A DNA stretch of 64,000 bases from Algimonas arctica (GCF_014652695.1 NZ_BMZH01000003.1:278183-342182); one strand, 5' to 3'. Positions 26,805 to 36,315 are shown, numbered from the stretch's first letter. The notes: generated from the sequence alone by a model not told the origin. Program-made: numbers and translations.

Positions 26805-27050
26805 TTAACCCAAGAGGGAGAGTTGTGGATTTCCACGAGAGGCAAGGCTGTTAGAATTCGCCGCCACAGACGGGGACACATTCGCCGATGCGGTCATCCC
26901 ACCCGCTGGCGCTTTGCGCCAACCATAGGCCTTCGCCAAAACGGAGCCCGGCGGACAATACCAGCGCTTCACCGAGGGATCCCAGCGCGCGCCAAGACGC
27001 TTTGCCATATCCCGATCTTTATAAGCGACATTGATGTAGCGTTTCATCAT
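26805..27050 (-). CDS. DUF5710-like small protein
   Basis: An 81-residue protein starting with two consecutive ATGs (27050, 27047), after a GACGAGC ribosome site. Residues 1-45 read MKRYINVAYKDRDMAK, RLGARWDPSVKRWYCPPGS: the repeating pattern Y-I-N-V-x-Y...K-x-L-G-A-R-W-D-x-x-x-K-x-W-Y is diagnostic of DUF5710. This domain occurs in DNA-primase-like and plasmid proteins and may bind nucleic acid. The C-terminal part is Ser/Ala-rich and low complexity. No partner genes. Confidence 0.75.
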   Translation of the reverse strand: MMKRYINVAYKDRDMAKRLGARWDPSVKRWYCPPGSVLAKAYGWRKAPAGGMTASANVSPSVAANSNSLASRGNPQLSLLG

Positions 27051-27155
27051 GAGCTCGTCTCCTGTTCCATAAATAGAACATAAGAAGAACAAACGGCAAT
27101 TGCAAGGAATTTATTCTTACTCCACGCCCCTCACCGCGGGGGGGCCGCATACGCG

Positions 27156-27710
27156 CTACGCCAGCAGAGCGAGGATCAAAAATAACACAGTCCCGGCGGC
27201 CAGTGACGCGATAGTTTTACCGCGATAGGCCTTTGCCAATAGGCCGACGAGCACGCCGCCCAGCACCACGCCGATGAGCAGAATGGCGACGAATTTTTGG
27301 TACAATTTGAACAAGCTCGGCCCGTGACCTTTATGAAGCTCGATCATGGATTTTTGTAGGTTAGGCTTATAGCGCGTCGCAGTTAACCCGCCCTCTGTTT
27401 GCGAAATTGTCAAATAGGTCCGAGACGTGGGCCGCAGATCGATGGCCTGACCGCGATTGCGAGTATATTCAAATTTATGGTCGATACCGCTTTGCGCCAA
27501 CAGGGTCCGCACGTCGGCATCCAAAGTTTCGCTGCTGAAATCAAGCTGCGCGCCGTCGCTAAGCGTGACGGGCGTTTCAGTCGTCGTTCCTTTGATGTTG
27601 ATCAGGTAAAGCCCGCCCGAAATCGCCACCAGCAAAAAGGCCGGCGCCATGAGGCCGGCAAAGATAAGGTGCAGATTAACGAGCAGTTTGCGGGTTTTGA
27701 GAGCGTTCAT
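27156..27710 (-). CDS. PepSY-associated transmembrane protein
   Basis: A 184-residue membrane protein. The first helix follows RKLLVNLHLIFAGLMAPAFLLVAISGGLYL (given as positions 7-36), with the HL-x-x-x-G and SGGLYL features of PepSY-TM proteins. An extracytoplasmic domain (about 40-135) is followed by two C-terminal helices (ILLIGVVLGGVLVGLL and TIASLAAGTVLFLILALL). The family often reduces or handles iron-siderophores or modulates peptidases, but no enzyme is predicted here. It is downstream of astD by about 80 bp, on the same strand, but not obviously connected. Confidence 0.7.
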   Translation of the reverse strand: MNALKTRKLLVNLHLIFAGLMAPAFLLVAISGGLYLINIKGTTTETPVTLSDGAQLDFSSETLDADVRTLLAQSGIDHKFEYTRNRGQAIDLRPTSRTYLTISQTEGGLTATRYKPNLQKSMIELHKGHGPSLFKLYQKFVAILLIGVVLGGVLVGLLAKAYRGKTIASLAAGTVLFLILALLA

Positions 27711-27792
27711 GGGACAGTCCAGTTTATAATTTCATCCCGCATTAGCGAGATTAGACGGGTAAGCATAGACCGTTCAGAAACACGACCGTCAG

Positions 27793-29160
27793 TTAGAAAT
27801 TCGGCAGTGTCGGCGACGCAGGCGCCTGCGCGATTTGGCTGGCTTGTGGCCAGGCGCAATAGTCAGCCGCATAGTAAGCGCCCGGACGGAAATTACCCGA
27901 CAGACCCGGCCCGCCAAAGGGCATCGAACTGGCCGCGCCTGTTGTTGGCTTATTCCAATTCACGATCCCTGCCCGCAAGCGCGGGCGCACATAGTCCCAA
28001 AGGTCTGCCTCATCGCTGATCAGGCCCGCAGCCAATCCGAACCGCGTCTTATTCGCCGCGGTTATTTGCGCCTCGATCCCGTCAATGCGGGAAACTTGCA
28101 AGAACGGCGCGAAGATTTCTTCGTCCGGGGCGTCCACGCCTGTGACGTCCATGAGGCCGGGCCGCAGAAAGGCGCCCGTGCGGTCCAAAGGCACGAGCGA
28201 TCGACCGCCCCGCGTGCGTAAATCCGCTTCAAACGCGATGGCGGCTTTCGCCGCCTCTTCTGACACGACAGATCCGATAAACACGTCATCATCCGGCGCG
28301 CCGACACGCATCGCCGCCATCTTTGCCATCATTTTATCCAACACCGCGTCGCCAAACGCGCCTGTCGGCACAATCAAACGCCGCGCGCAGGAACAGCGCT
28401 GCCCCGCCGAAATAAACGCTGAAACCGTGGCAATATCCGCCGCCGCATCCACATCCGCCGCATCGTGGATAATGAGCGGATTATTGCCGCCCATTTCCAA
28501 CGCAAGAATGACATTGGGACGACCCGAAAAATGCTTATGAAAATAGGTTCCCGTGCCCGCGCTCCCGGTGAAGAGGAGCCCGTCAATATCGGCGTCGAGC
28601 AACGCGGCCCCAGTATCGCGACCGCCTTGGACAATGTTTAAGACCCCCTCCGGCAATCCGGCCTCTCGGCCCAAATCAACGAAAATATCCCCTACGGACG
28701 GCGCCAACTCGCTGGGCTTAAACACAACGCAATTGCCCGCCAGCAAGGCCGGAATGATGTGACCATTGGGCAAATGACCCGGAAAGTTAAACGGACCAAA
28801 CACGGCCATGACGCCGTGCGGACGATGATTGAGGCTCATCGCCTCTGTCTGGTTGGATCCCGCGCGTTCCGCTTGCGCCCGGATCGAATGGGCGACTTTC
28901 CCCGCCATCGCCCCGGCTTCCGTGCGGGCTTCCCACATCGGCTTGCCAATCTCATCAGAGATCGCGCGCGCGATCTCTTCCTTGCGCGCAACAATTGCCT
29001 CACCCCAGCGTTCCATCATGGCAATCCGGTCTGAGAGCGGCGTTAGGGCGTAGTCGTGAAAGGCGGCGCGGGCGGTCTCGACAGCTTGTGTCACGGCGGC
29101 AGCAGAGGCCGCCTCGCCGGTCCAGACCGTCGCGCCCGTAATTGGATTGGTGCTTTTCAT
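27793..29160 (-). CDS. astD: Succinylglutamate-semialdehyde dehydrogenase
   Basis: A 455-residue aldehyde dehydrogenase. It starts MKSTNPITGATVWTGEAASA, has AVFGPFNFPGHLPNGHIIPALLAGN in parts (cofactor and substrate tunnel), FTGSAGTG, LEMGGNNPLII with the general base Glu, and SAGQRCSCARR with the catalytic cysteine. These fit AstD, which oxidises N-succinylglutamate 5-semialdehyde to N-succinylglutamate in arginine catabolism. It is last in the AST operon and overlaps the preceding M20 gene by 4 nt. The terminus ends just before the PepSY gene. Confidence 0.93.
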   Translation of the reverse strand: MKSTNPITGATVWTGEAASAAAVTQAVETARAAFHDYALTPLSDRIAMMERWGEAIVARKEEIARAISDEIGKPMWEARTEAGAMAGKVAHSIRAQAERAGSNQTEAMSLNHRPHGVMAVFGPFNFPGHLPNGHIIPALLAGNCVVFKPSELAPSVGDIFVDLGREAGLPEGVLNIVQGGRDTGAALLDADIDGLLFTGSAGTGTYFHKHFSGRPNVILALEMGGNNPLIIHDAADVDAAADIATVSAFISAGQRCSCARRLIVPTGAFGDAVLDKMMAKMAAMRVGAPDDDVFIGSVVSEEAAKAAIAFEADLRTRGGRSLVPLDRTGAFLRPGLMDVTGVDAPDEEIFAPFLQVSRIDGIEAQITAANKTRFGLAAGLISDEADLWDYVRPRLRAGIVNWNKPTTGAASSMPFGGPGLSGNFRPGAYYAADYCAWPQASQIAQAPASPTLPNF

Positions 29161-30407
29161 AACATCAGCTTTTTGATCGCGGGGCCATCCATACGGCCAT
29201 CCGCCAAACGGTTAAGAATGAGCGTCGCGAGGCCTGCGCGCTCAGACAGGCTACTCACCACCATGAATTCCTCAGAAGAATGTATGCGGCCACCCCGAAC
29301 GCCGAGCGTATCGATATTGGGCGTGCCGGCCGCAAAGACATTATTGCCTTCGCACACGCCGCCCGTGTCATTGAACACCAGATCAAGGCCGATGCCTTTG
29401 GCTGTTTCGCGGACGTCCCCGATCAAACGGTCTTGGGCGGCGTTGCGCGGCTTGGGCGGGCGGTAGAAACCGCCATGCACATGCGCCGTAATCCCGTCGC
29501 GTTTCAGCACATCGTCGAGCGCGGCCATGATCTGGCTTTCCGCCCACGCGGCCGCGTCCGGATCAGGCGCGCGAGAGCCAAGCCGCAGCACAGCATTATC
29601 CGGCACAATATTCACCGCTGCGCCCCCATCGACAGAGCCCACATTAAACACAACTCCGTCACGTTGGCCCATCAAGGCTTCGACTTTTAACGCCATTTCG
29701 CACGCTGCCCACACGGCAGAGCGGCCTTTTTCCGGTTCCCGTCCCGCATGCGCAGATCGCCCGCGAAACACGATGTCCCAAATGCCAGAGCCTTTGCGCG
29801 CGCCTGCCAATGCGCCGTCTTCCATCGCCGGTTCGAAGGTGAGGCCGATATGAGCCTTTTTAGCGGCAGCGCGCAAAAAACTGTCCGAGGCAAAATTGCC
29901 GGTCTCTTCGTCGGGCGTTAAAATGACCGTATAGCCAAGTTTCTCCGTCTCGCCGAAAGCCTCAAATGTCTTGAGCGCTTCGATCATGACGGTAATCCCG
30001 CCCTTCATATCGGCCAGGCCCGGCCCGTTGAGCTTGCCCTCCCCCATGTCGGTGATGGTGGTGAAGGTTTCCGGCGGAAAGACGGTATCATAGTGACCGG
30101 TTAAGATAATTTGCACAGGCGCGTTGGGACGCTGTGTGGCGCGCAAAACAGGCCCTGTCTCAAACGCATCCACCTCGCCTTTGGCATTGATCGTTTCAAT
30201 CGCCGGCGTCGTGACGATTTCGACGTCTGCGCCGGTTTCTCGCAAGGCGTCCGCGATCATCGGCGCGAGCGTGGTCAGCCCGTCAATGTTCCAGCTCCCC
30301 GTGTTGATACGCGCCCACCCGAGCACACGGTCCAACATCGCGTCCTGCCGTGTGGCAACGTGATCAAGCGCGGCTTGGTCTGTGGGGGTGATGTCGGAGA
30401 GCATCAT
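29157..30407 (-). CDS. M20 family metallo-hydrolase in AST operon (glutamate carboxypeptidase-like)
   Basis: A 416-residue zinc hydrolase of the M20/CPG2 type. Metal ligands are seen in LTGHYDTVF (His, Asp), NGPGLADMKGG (Asp), TPDEETGNF (Glu pair) and GRSAHAGREPEKGRSA (dimerisation and His). Members such as CPG2 cleave N-acylated glutamates. In this operon there is no AstE-type desuccinylase, and the M20 gene sits between astB and astD with 4-nt overlaps on both sides. I infer that it may replace AstE and hydrolyse N-succinylglutamate to glutamate and succinate. It could also act on another acyl-amino acid. Confidence 0.85.
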   Translation of the reverse strand: MMLSDITPTDQAALDHVATRQDAMLDRVLGWARINTGSWNIDGLTTLAPMIADALRETGADVEIVTTPAIETINAKGEVDAFETGPVLRATQRPNAPVQIILTGHYDTVFPPETFTTITDMGEGKLNGPGLADMKGGITVMIEALKTFEAFGETEKLGYTVILTPDEETGNFASDSFLRAAAKKAHIGLTFEPAMEDGALAGARKGSGIWDIVFRGRSAHAGREPEKGRSAVWAACEMALKVEALMGQRDGVVFNVGSVDGGAAVNIVPDNAVLRLGSRAPDPDAAAWAESQIMAALDDVLKRDGITAHVHGGFYRPPKPRNAAQDRLIGDVRETAKGIGLDLVFNDTGGVCEGNNVFAAGTPNIDTLGVRGGRIHSSEEFMVVSSLSERAGLATLILNRLADGRMDGPAIKKLML

Positions 30408-31759
30408 GCTACGTCTTTCTGAAAATCATAGAGGGCGGGTAAATCGAGCGCGTGGGTAATCGCGTCTAGCGCCCCGCGAACATCCGTCAAAAACTGCGGA
30501 TCGCCCATGTCGTCCAAGGTCAAACGGTCGCGATAATGTGTTGTGATGACCGCGCGGAGCGCCGCAATTTTTGCCTTTGTCATCACTACGCCCGGATGTA
30601 CCGCCGCCAGAGCGTCCGTCCCCATCGCCACGCGCAAGCGTAAACACGCCGGACCGCCGCCATTGCTCATGCTCTGACGGAGATCGAGATAATGCGCCGC
30701 TTTGATGACACCATCGCTGATCAGCCGATCCACATAGGCTTTGGCGGTTGGGGTCTCTTGCGCCTCTATGGGCAAGATCATCGCCATTCCGCCGTCTCCT
30801 GAATTTTGAGAGGGCAGCGTGATAAGCTGCGAATTGAAAACATAGGCGGCAATGGCGTCCTCAATCGGCATGTCTGCACGCGCAAAACGCGGCGCAAACC
30901 CGAGCGGTTCGCAGGCTTTTGTCACAGCCGCTTCCATCGCATCCGGCGTCTCAAACGCAAGCGCGTGATAGAGCATTGTATCTTCGTTCACGACGCACAC
31001 GACGTCATTATGAAATGCGCCCGCATCAATCGCCTTGGGGTTTTGGCGCAGGAAATGTCCGCGCGACAGCCCGTGACGACTGGCCAGCGCATGGCAGGAT
31101 TCCAGTGTTTGGCGCGCGGGAAATTGGGGATCATCCGCTTGAGGCGAGAGCGCCGCACGGCCATACACAAACACTTCCAAACCCGCATCGCCATGGCGTT
31201 TACACAGACGATTATGGTTAGCCGCCCCTTCGTCGCCCAGCATGGGGTTCATCGGTAGGGCGTCATGCACGGCGAAATATGTCTCATCCTTGAAAATACG
31301 CGTCAAGATACGCTGCGTCAGACCGTGTTCCATCGCCCGGTGCGGCATAGAAATGAGGTTGGCGGGCGTAAAGTGAACACGGCCATCGGACGTGTCCGCG
31401 CCGGGCGACACGGTTGCCGCATTGGCCGTCCACATCGACGAGGCCGAACTGACATTGGCGAGCAAAGCCGGATTCGCACTCCCTGCCATCTGCACGATGT
31501 CTGCGTCCGTTCCGGTAAACCCGAGCGAACGGAGGAAGCCCACGCGCGGTCCGTCCTGTGGCGGGATGACGCCCTGCGGCAGTCCGAGATCAATCAGCCG
31601 CTCCATCTTCGTCAGGCCTTGCAACGCCGCCGCACGCGGATTGGAGACGCGCCCTTTATGCGTTGCGGACGCGATATTGCCCCGGCTGAGGCCTGCATAA
31701 TTATGCGTCGGTCCGACCAGCCCATCGAAATTCATTTCGCGTGTCATAGTCTCTGTCAT
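30404..31759 (-). CDS. astB: N-succinylarginine dihydrolase
   Basis: A 451-residue AstB of the pentein (guanidine-modifying) fold. It opens NFDGLVGPTHNYAGLSRGNIAS (positions 10-31), the highly conserved AstB start, and later has FHNDVVCVVNED with the catalytic His region and QSMSNGGGPACLRLRV with the active-site Cys. It converts N-succinylarginine to N-succinylornithine, releasing ammonia and CO2. It overlaps astA and the M20 gene by 4 nt each, so translation is coupled. Confidence 0.95.
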   Translation of the reverse strand: MTETMTREMNFDGLVGPTHNYAGLSRGNIASATHKGRVSNPRAAALQGLTKMERLIDLGLPQGVIPPQDGPRVGFLRSLGFTGTDADIVQMAGSANPALLANVSSASSMWTANAATVSPGADTSDGRVHFTPANLISMPHRAMEHGLTQRILTRIFKDETYFAVHDALPMNPMLGDEGAANHNRLCKRHGDAGLEVFVYGRAALSPQADDPQFPARQTLESCHALASRHGLSRGHFLRQNPKAIDAGAFHNDVVCVVNEDTMLYHALAFETPDAMEAAVTKACEPLGFAPRFARADMPIEDAIAAYVFNSQLITLPSQNSGDGGMAMILPIEAQETPTAKAYVDRLISDGVIKAAHYLDLRQSMSNGGGPACLRLRVAMGTDALAAVHPGVVMTKAKIAALRAVITTHYRDRLTLDDMGDPQFLTDVRGALDAITHALDLPALYDFQKDVA

Positions 31760-32736
31760 TGTCCATTCCGCCGATCTTGCGCCAAGGCGATCCGCACATC
31801 ACCGAGCGCCTGCGCCGCTTCGGATACATGACCTTGCGCCACATCCCCCGACGTCAGCGTCGCGCGAAAATCTGCGGCTGCGCCTGAGAACGCCATTAGG
31901 CGCTGCGGCCCATCGCGATAGCTCTCCACGCCGCGCACCGTGCGCGCAATCAATGTGGCATCCGCGCGGCAGCTGATCGCCGGACCGCCATCGAAAATGT
32001 CGCACAGTTCCGTTTCTTCAAACCCAGCGCCCATCAGCAGGTTCATCGCGCCGCGCGAAATTTCGTGCGGACGACCCGCACAAATACGCGCCGCGTCAGG
32101 CAACAGGTTCATCAGGATCGGTAAACTCGGGAGCAACTCCATAATGAAGCGCCCGTCATTGGCGGACAGCCTGTCCGCGATTTCGAAATCCGTATTGATG
32201 AATTTGCTTGTCACATGTTCCCAAAACGGACTGACACCCGCCTCATCGACCCAACCGCGAATATCCGCCATCAACCGGTCATCAAACAGCGCCCGGTGCG
32301 CCTCGACAAAGCAGAGCCGCCCCAGCGAGAGCAGACGCGCCACCCCCTGCCCGCGGGCTTCGGGGGCCAGATAAATTGACGCAAGTTCCGTCCAGCCATC
32401 GAAATCTGTGGTCAATTGCAAAGTTTCATATTCCGTGCGCAAACCCAATTGCGACGAATGACGGGCATGGCGGGAGCGTTTGAACGAATAAAATGGCCGC
32501 TCCACCCCCAATTTCGGGATAATCCCGGAGATTCCCATCACAACGCCGTCGCGTTCGACCACAAACAATAGCCGGTTCGCCGAAGCCTCCCCGGCGAGAA
32601 AGCGCTGCGTCGCTTCAATATAAGCGTCCACCCGCTCGCGATTACGCGGCACAGTTGTCAGTCCCGCTTGGGCGGCACGAGTAAATTCCGTGATCGCAGC
32701 GGCGTCATCGGGGTGGGCGAGGCGAAAAACGTCCAA
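31756..32736 (-). CDS. astA: Arginine N-succinyltransferase
   Basis: A 326-residue GNAT-like enzyme (AstA/AruF family). It starts MDVFRLAHPDDAAAITEFT. Conserved pieces include VMGISGIIPKLG, RPFYSFKRSRHARHSS, ELASIYLAPEARGQGVARLLSLGR (acetyl/succinyl-CoA binding, positions about 122-145), and EISRGAMNLLMGAGFEE. It transfers succinyl from succinyl-CoA to arginine, the first step of the AST route. Gene order astA-astB-M20-astD with 4-nt overlaps throughout is a tight operon. The other steps (AstC aminotransferase, AstE) are not present here. Confidence 0.95.
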   Translation of the reverse strand: MDVFRLAHPDDAAAITEFTRAAQAGLTTVPRNRERVDAYIEATQRFLAGEASANRLLFVVERDGVVMGISGIIPKLGVERPFYSFKRSRHARHSSQLGLRTEYETLQLTTDFDGWTELASIYLAPEARGQGVARLLSLGRLCFVEAHRALFDDRLMADIRGWVDEAGVSPFWEHVTSKFINTDFEIADRLSANDGRFIMELLPSLPILMNLLPDAARICAGRPHEISRGAMNLLMGAGFEETELCDIFDGGPAISCRADATLIARTVRGVESYRDGPQRLMAFSGAAADFRATLTSGDVAQGHVSEAAQALGDVRIALAQDRRNGQ

Positions 32737-32910
32737 GGGAAAACCTCAACGTGTGCGCGTCCTGAGAGCCGGTCCGTTGGGGCACAGCAGTCGATCAGGG
32801 CGTAGTCCTGCGTCTAGCGAGCAGCGGGTCAAGTTGCAAGGGTTGGGACGGCGATGATGAGACCGCTGGTAGGATGGGTGGCCGGCGGCCTTTGACCTTC
32901 AGCATATTGC

Positions 32911-32937
32911 AATTGTCAGTCCGCAGGACTGACAATT
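32911..32937. terminator. Perfect 12-bp inverted repeat downstream of tRNA-Leu
   Basis: AATTGTCAGTCC at 32911-32922 and GGACTGACAATT at 32926-32937 are exact inverted repeats with a 3-nt spacer. On the minus strand this hairpin begins 29 nt after the tRNA 3' end. It has no clear U-tract, so a terminator or processing stem is likely but unproven. It also lies in the 230-bp gap upstream of astA, so an AST control role cannot be excluded. Confidence 0.5.
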
Positions 32938-32965
32938 TCGCCTCTTGGGCGGAACACAAAGCGCG

Positions 32966-33048
32966 TACCGGTGGTCGGACTCGAACCGACACGTCCTAGG
33001 GACACGGGATTTTGAATCCCGCGTGTCTACCAATTCCACCACACCGGC
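32966..33048 (-). tRNA. tRNA-Leu (anticodon CAA)
   Basis: The minus strand folds as a class II tRNA of 83 nt without an encoded CCA. The acceptor GCCGGTG pairs with CACCGGT and is followed by discriminator A. The D-arm contains GGAATTGGTAGACAC, the anticodon stem-loop is CGGGA-TTCAAAA-TCCCG with anticodon CAA (Leu, UUG codon), and an extended variable arm precedes the T-arm GTCGG-TTCGAGT-CCGAC. A GC-rich region surrounds it and murI lies 48 bp upstream of its 5' end. Confidence 0.96.
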
Positions 33049-33096
33049 GCGCGGAAACGCCTTTAGCGGTGATTGCGCGGGCGTCAACGGGCAACG

Positions 33097-33918
33097 TCAC
33101 TTTGGCGCGCCTTTCAGGGCGATACACTGTGTAAATCCATAAGCCGAAAATGTCAGTCGCTGCGCAGGCGTTATGTTTAGGCCTGTTGAATACGCGATTT
33201 GTTGCGCGGGCGGGTCAGCTTTGGGCGCCGGACCCTCGGCCAATAGGCTCTCGACGCGTCGCGCAATCGCATCACCGCTATCGATCCAGTCAACAGAATA
33301 AGGCGCCGCAGCGACGAGCTCATCACGCAAGAGCGGGAAATGCGTACAGGCGAGCACAACGGCGTCGATCGGAGCCCCTTGGAACAAAGGGGCGATTTCA
33401 GCCGCAATAACGTCCCGATCCACAGGATCCCCGCGCAGTTTGCGTTCCGCCTGTTCGACAAGTGCGAGAGAGCCTTTCAGTCGCACCTCGCAATCGCTGG
33501 CATAGCGGTCGATCAGATCATCAACATAACGACGCCGGACCGTGCCGGGTGTGCCGAGAACCGCAATACGACGCATGCGCGAGGCTGCAGCGGCGGGCTT
33601 AATCGCAGGGACGACACCCACCACGGGCACATCCAAGACCGCCCGAATAGCCGGCAGGGCCGTCGTCGAGGCGGTGTTGCACGCAATCACCACAATATCG
33701 GGCCGGAGCATATCGCAAAGGGGCGCGAGGAGAGCGGGCAGTCGTGCGCGGAGCTGTGCTTCGGTCTTCTCCCCATACGGCCGGAACGCATCATCCGCGA
33801 GATAGGTTTGCCGTAAATCCGGCATGCGCGTGCGCATATCGCGGCTGACGGACAAGCCACCAACGCCGGAGTCAAACACGAGCGCATGCGGCGCAAAATT
33901 GGGGCGAGACAGGGTCAC
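33097..33918 (-). CDS. murI: Glutamate racemase
   Basis: A protein of about 273 residues from a GTG at 33918. The frame continues upstream to an ATG at 34017, but that would overlap the divergent GT39 gene and add a non-conserved extension, so the true start is uncertain. The core starts VFDSGVGGLSV with the catalytic-region Asp. VIACNTAST and VLACTHFPLL carry the two catalytic cysteines, and RPYGEK is the substrate loop. It makes D-glutamate for peptidoglycan. The gene lies just after the tRNA-Leu on the minus strand. Confidence 0.92.
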   Translation of the reverse strand: MTLSRPNFAPHALVFDSGVGGLSVSRDMRTRMPDLRQTYLADDAFRPYGEKTEAQLRARLPALLAPLCDMLRPDIVVIACNTASTTALPAIRAVLDVPVVGVVPAIKPAAAASRMRRIAVLGTPGTVRRRYVDDLIDRYASDCEVRLKGSLALVEQAERKLRGDPVDRDVIAAEIAPLFQGAPIDAVVLACTHFPLLRDELVAAAPYSVDWIDSGDAIARRVESLLAEGPAPKADPPAQQIAYSTGLNITPAQRLTFSAYGFTQCIALKGAPK

Positions 33919-34001
33919 GCGGATGGGTATAGCCGAAACATATGTCCCCCTTGCAGCCAAATAAGGTTTATTTTGCGCTAATCCCCGCCTAGCGAATACA
34001 G

Positions 34002-35483
34002 ATGAGCTGGCCAACATCTGAAATAAATCGACGATATAGCCGATGGGCCGTGGCGCTCATCGGCGGGCTCCTGTTCTTTCGCGTCCTTGTTGTGCTGCTC
34101 AATCCGGCAGGCTTGCACGGTGACGAAGCGCAATATTGGGCATGGGCACAAGATCCTGCTTTCGGTTATTATTCCAAACCACCCCTGATTGCGTGGGTTA
34201 TCTGGATGACGACAGCCGTGTTTGGAGACACCGAATGGGCGGTACGGCTGGCGTCGCCTTTTTTACATTCGATGACGGCGGTTTTGACCTACCTCACCGC
34301 GACGCGACTTTATGGAGCCAAGACCGGGTTTTTCGCGAGCGCGCTTTACGTCCTCATGCCCGGGGTCGCCCTGTCGGCCTCCATCATTAGCACGGACGCG
34401 GCGCTGCTGGTGTTCGTCGCCTTATTTATTCATGCGTGGGTACGGCTGCGCGAGCGCGCCACATGGGTCTGGGCGCTCACATTAGGCGCCGCGTTTGGTC
34501 TTGGCATGATGACCAAATATGCGATGATCTATGTGGTGCCCGCCTTTGTCTTGGCGCTCATACTTGACCGCGCCACGCGCCACGCTCTGCTGGGATGGCG
34601 CGGCTTGGTCGCCGGACTTGTCGGCGGCGTCATTTTACTGCCAAACCTGCTGTGGAACGCCACGCATGATTTCGCGACGCTGGTCCACACGACGGATAAT
34701 GCCAATCTGAAAGACGGCCCACAGCTCAATCCCGGCGAGCTCGCCGAATTCGTCTTGGGGCAATTGGGCGTGTTCGGGCCGCTCACATTCATTCTATTGC
34801 TGATCGCTTTTTGGACCGCGCGAAAATCCCGCAAAGAGTTCAGCCTCTGGCTCGTGTTTTTGGCGCTCACCCCGCTGCTTGTCATCTGTGTTCAAGCCCT
34901 GATTAGTCGCGCCAATGCGAATTGGGCCGGGGCCGCTTACGCCAGTGCGCCGATCGTGCTGGCGGCGTGGGCCGTGAGCTCAGAGCGCACATTGCGGTGG
35001 CTGAAAGCCGGACTCATCATCAATGCGCTTCTTTGTTTGATCCCAGGGGCGGTGATGACCTCGCCGACACTGGTGGATCAGCTCGGCTTTGCCAATTCCG
35101 TCAAACGACAGCGCGCTTGGCCAGAGACGGTCGAGGTCATCCGCGCGCGCTATGAAGCAGGCGATTACGCCGCCGTCGCCGTTGATAATCGGCTCATGTT
35201 TTACGACCTTGTCTATTACGGGCTACCCGAAACAACCCCGCTTTATATGTGGCGGTTCGAACCCCGGCTTAACAATCATGCCGAGCTTACGAGTCCGCTC
35301 CCACAAGATGATCGGTCAGTTCTGATCGTCTCATATTACGCGGGTTACGCGGGTTATTTCGCCCGCGATTTCGAGACCCTAGCGCCTCTAGGGGATATCG
35401 AGATCATACTGGGCGGCGGCAAGACGCGCCGCCTCTATACATACGCTGCGTCAGGCTACCACGGCCCCGTGTTCAGAGACTAA
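34002..35483 (+). CDS. Glycosyltransferase family 39 membrane protein (ArnT/PMT-like)
   Basis: A 493-residue protein with about eleven transmembrane helices. The first loop has LHGDEAQYWAWAQDPAFGYYSKPPLIAW: the acidic DE and the YYSKPPL motif are the hallmark of GT39/ArnT/PMT_2 enzymes that transfer a sugar from a polyprenyl phosphate donor outside the membrane. A C-terminal soluble segment with YYAGYAGYFARDF follows. The acceptor (lipid A, protein or other) is not clear. It is divergent from murI. Confidence 0.82.
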   Translation: MSWPTSEINRRYSRWAVALIGGLLFFRVLVVLLNPAGLHGDEAQYWAWAQDPAFGYYSKPPLIAWVIWMTTAVFGDTEWAVRLASPFLHSMTAVLTYLTATRLYGAKTGFFASALYVLMPGVALSASIISTDAALLVFVALFIHAWVRLRERATWVWALTLGAAFGLGMMTKYAMIYVVPAFVLALILDRATRHALLGWRGLVAGLVGGVILLPNLLWNATHDFATLVHTTDNANLKDGPQLNPGELAEFVLGQLGVFGPLTFILLLIAFWTARKSRKEFSLWLVFLALTPLLVICVQALISRANANWAGAAYASAPIVLAAWAVSSERTLRWLKAGLIINALLCLIPGAVMTSPTLVDQLGFANSVKRQRAWPETVEVIRARYEAGDYAAVAVDNRLMFYDLVYYGLPETTPLYMWRFEPRLNNHAELTSPLPQDDRSVLIVSYYAGYAGYFARDFETLAPLGDIEIILGGGKTRRLYTYAASGYHGPVFRD

Positions 35484-35499
35484 GAGTTAGGCCTCCGAC

Positions 35500-36246
35500 C
35501 TATTTCCCGCCGTGCGCCGCGTCCCCCCAGAGTTGTTTAAGCGTGGCATCCCGACGGCAACTGAGTCGGTAGCCGCGATAGCGCAGCGGGTTTTTCTTGT
35601 AATAATCCTGATGATAATCTTCGGCGTCATAGAAGGTCACGGCCGGCACAATCGGCGTCACGATGAGCGCGTTAAAAGGTTTATTTGCCTCAATCGCGGC
35701 TAAGCTCGCCGTGGCATCTGGCAGTTGGTTTGGCGTGGCAAATACAGCCGTCCGGTAAGACGACCCTGTATCGCAGAATTGACCCGTTTCATCGGTCGGA
35801 TCGACCGTCGTCCAATAGAAATCCACCAACTCACGATAGCTCACTTCGCTCGGATCAAAGAGAACCTCAGCGGCTTCATAATGGCCCGTCTCGGTATAGC
35901 TCACTGCCTTATAACTCGGATTATCAAGCGTTCCGCCCGTGTAGCCTGATTTGACCTCGATCACGCCGGGGAGGCTTTCAAAATCTTTTTCCACGCACCA
36001 GAAACATCCGCCTGCGAAAATAGCGGTCGCCAATCCGTCGGGCGCTTCCGACTTATACGGTGCCATCGGACCTGACACGGCGGAGGCGACCCCCGTCTTG
36101 ACCTCAACTAACTGGGCTTCAGCTGTCATGGTTTCAGCGCTTGTTACTGTCTGAGCCCCATCCGCATCAACAGGCGGAGACGCTTCGGCACAGGCCGAGA
36201 CAAGGGTTATGGCCGTGAAAGCCGTGAGGATAATTTTATATTTCAT
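35500..36246 (-). CDS. msrA: Peptide methionine sulfoxide reductase A, exported lipoprotein
   Basis: A 248-residue protein with a lipoprotein signal (lipobox VSAC, from the ATG at 36246) followed by about 50 low-complexity residues and an MsrA domain. The active site is FAGGCFWCVEKDF, then GVIEVKSGYTGG, LDFYW-like VDFYWTTVDPTDETGQFCDTGSSYR, and the C-terminal LSCRRDATLKQLWG with a probable recycling cysteine. It repairs oxidised methionine outside the cytoplasm. No MsrB domain is fused. The start farther upstream is not preferred, because it lies before the signal peptide. Confidence 0.93.
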   Translation of the reverse strand: MKYKIILTAFTAITLVSACAEASPPVDADGAQTVTSAETMTAEAQLVEVKTGVASAVSGPMAPYKSEAPDGLATAIFAGGCFWCVEKDFESLPGVIEVKSGYTGGTLDNPSYKAVSYTETGHYEAAEVLFDPSEVSYRELVDFYWTTVDPTDETGQFCDTGSSYRTAVFATPNQLPDATASLAAIEANKPFNALIVTPIVPAVTFYDAEDYHQDYYKKNPLRYRGYRLSCRRDATLKQLWGDAAHGGK

Positions 36247-36315
36247 ATCAATCTTATGCGGCTGCAACCGGCATTGTTCCAATGAATTTGTGGAGAGGCG
36301 CGCGTGAGCGGGCGC

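Noticed and set aside
32899..33087. Minus-strand frame across the tRNA
   Set aside because: It covers the tRNA-Leu gene and has no protein-like features.
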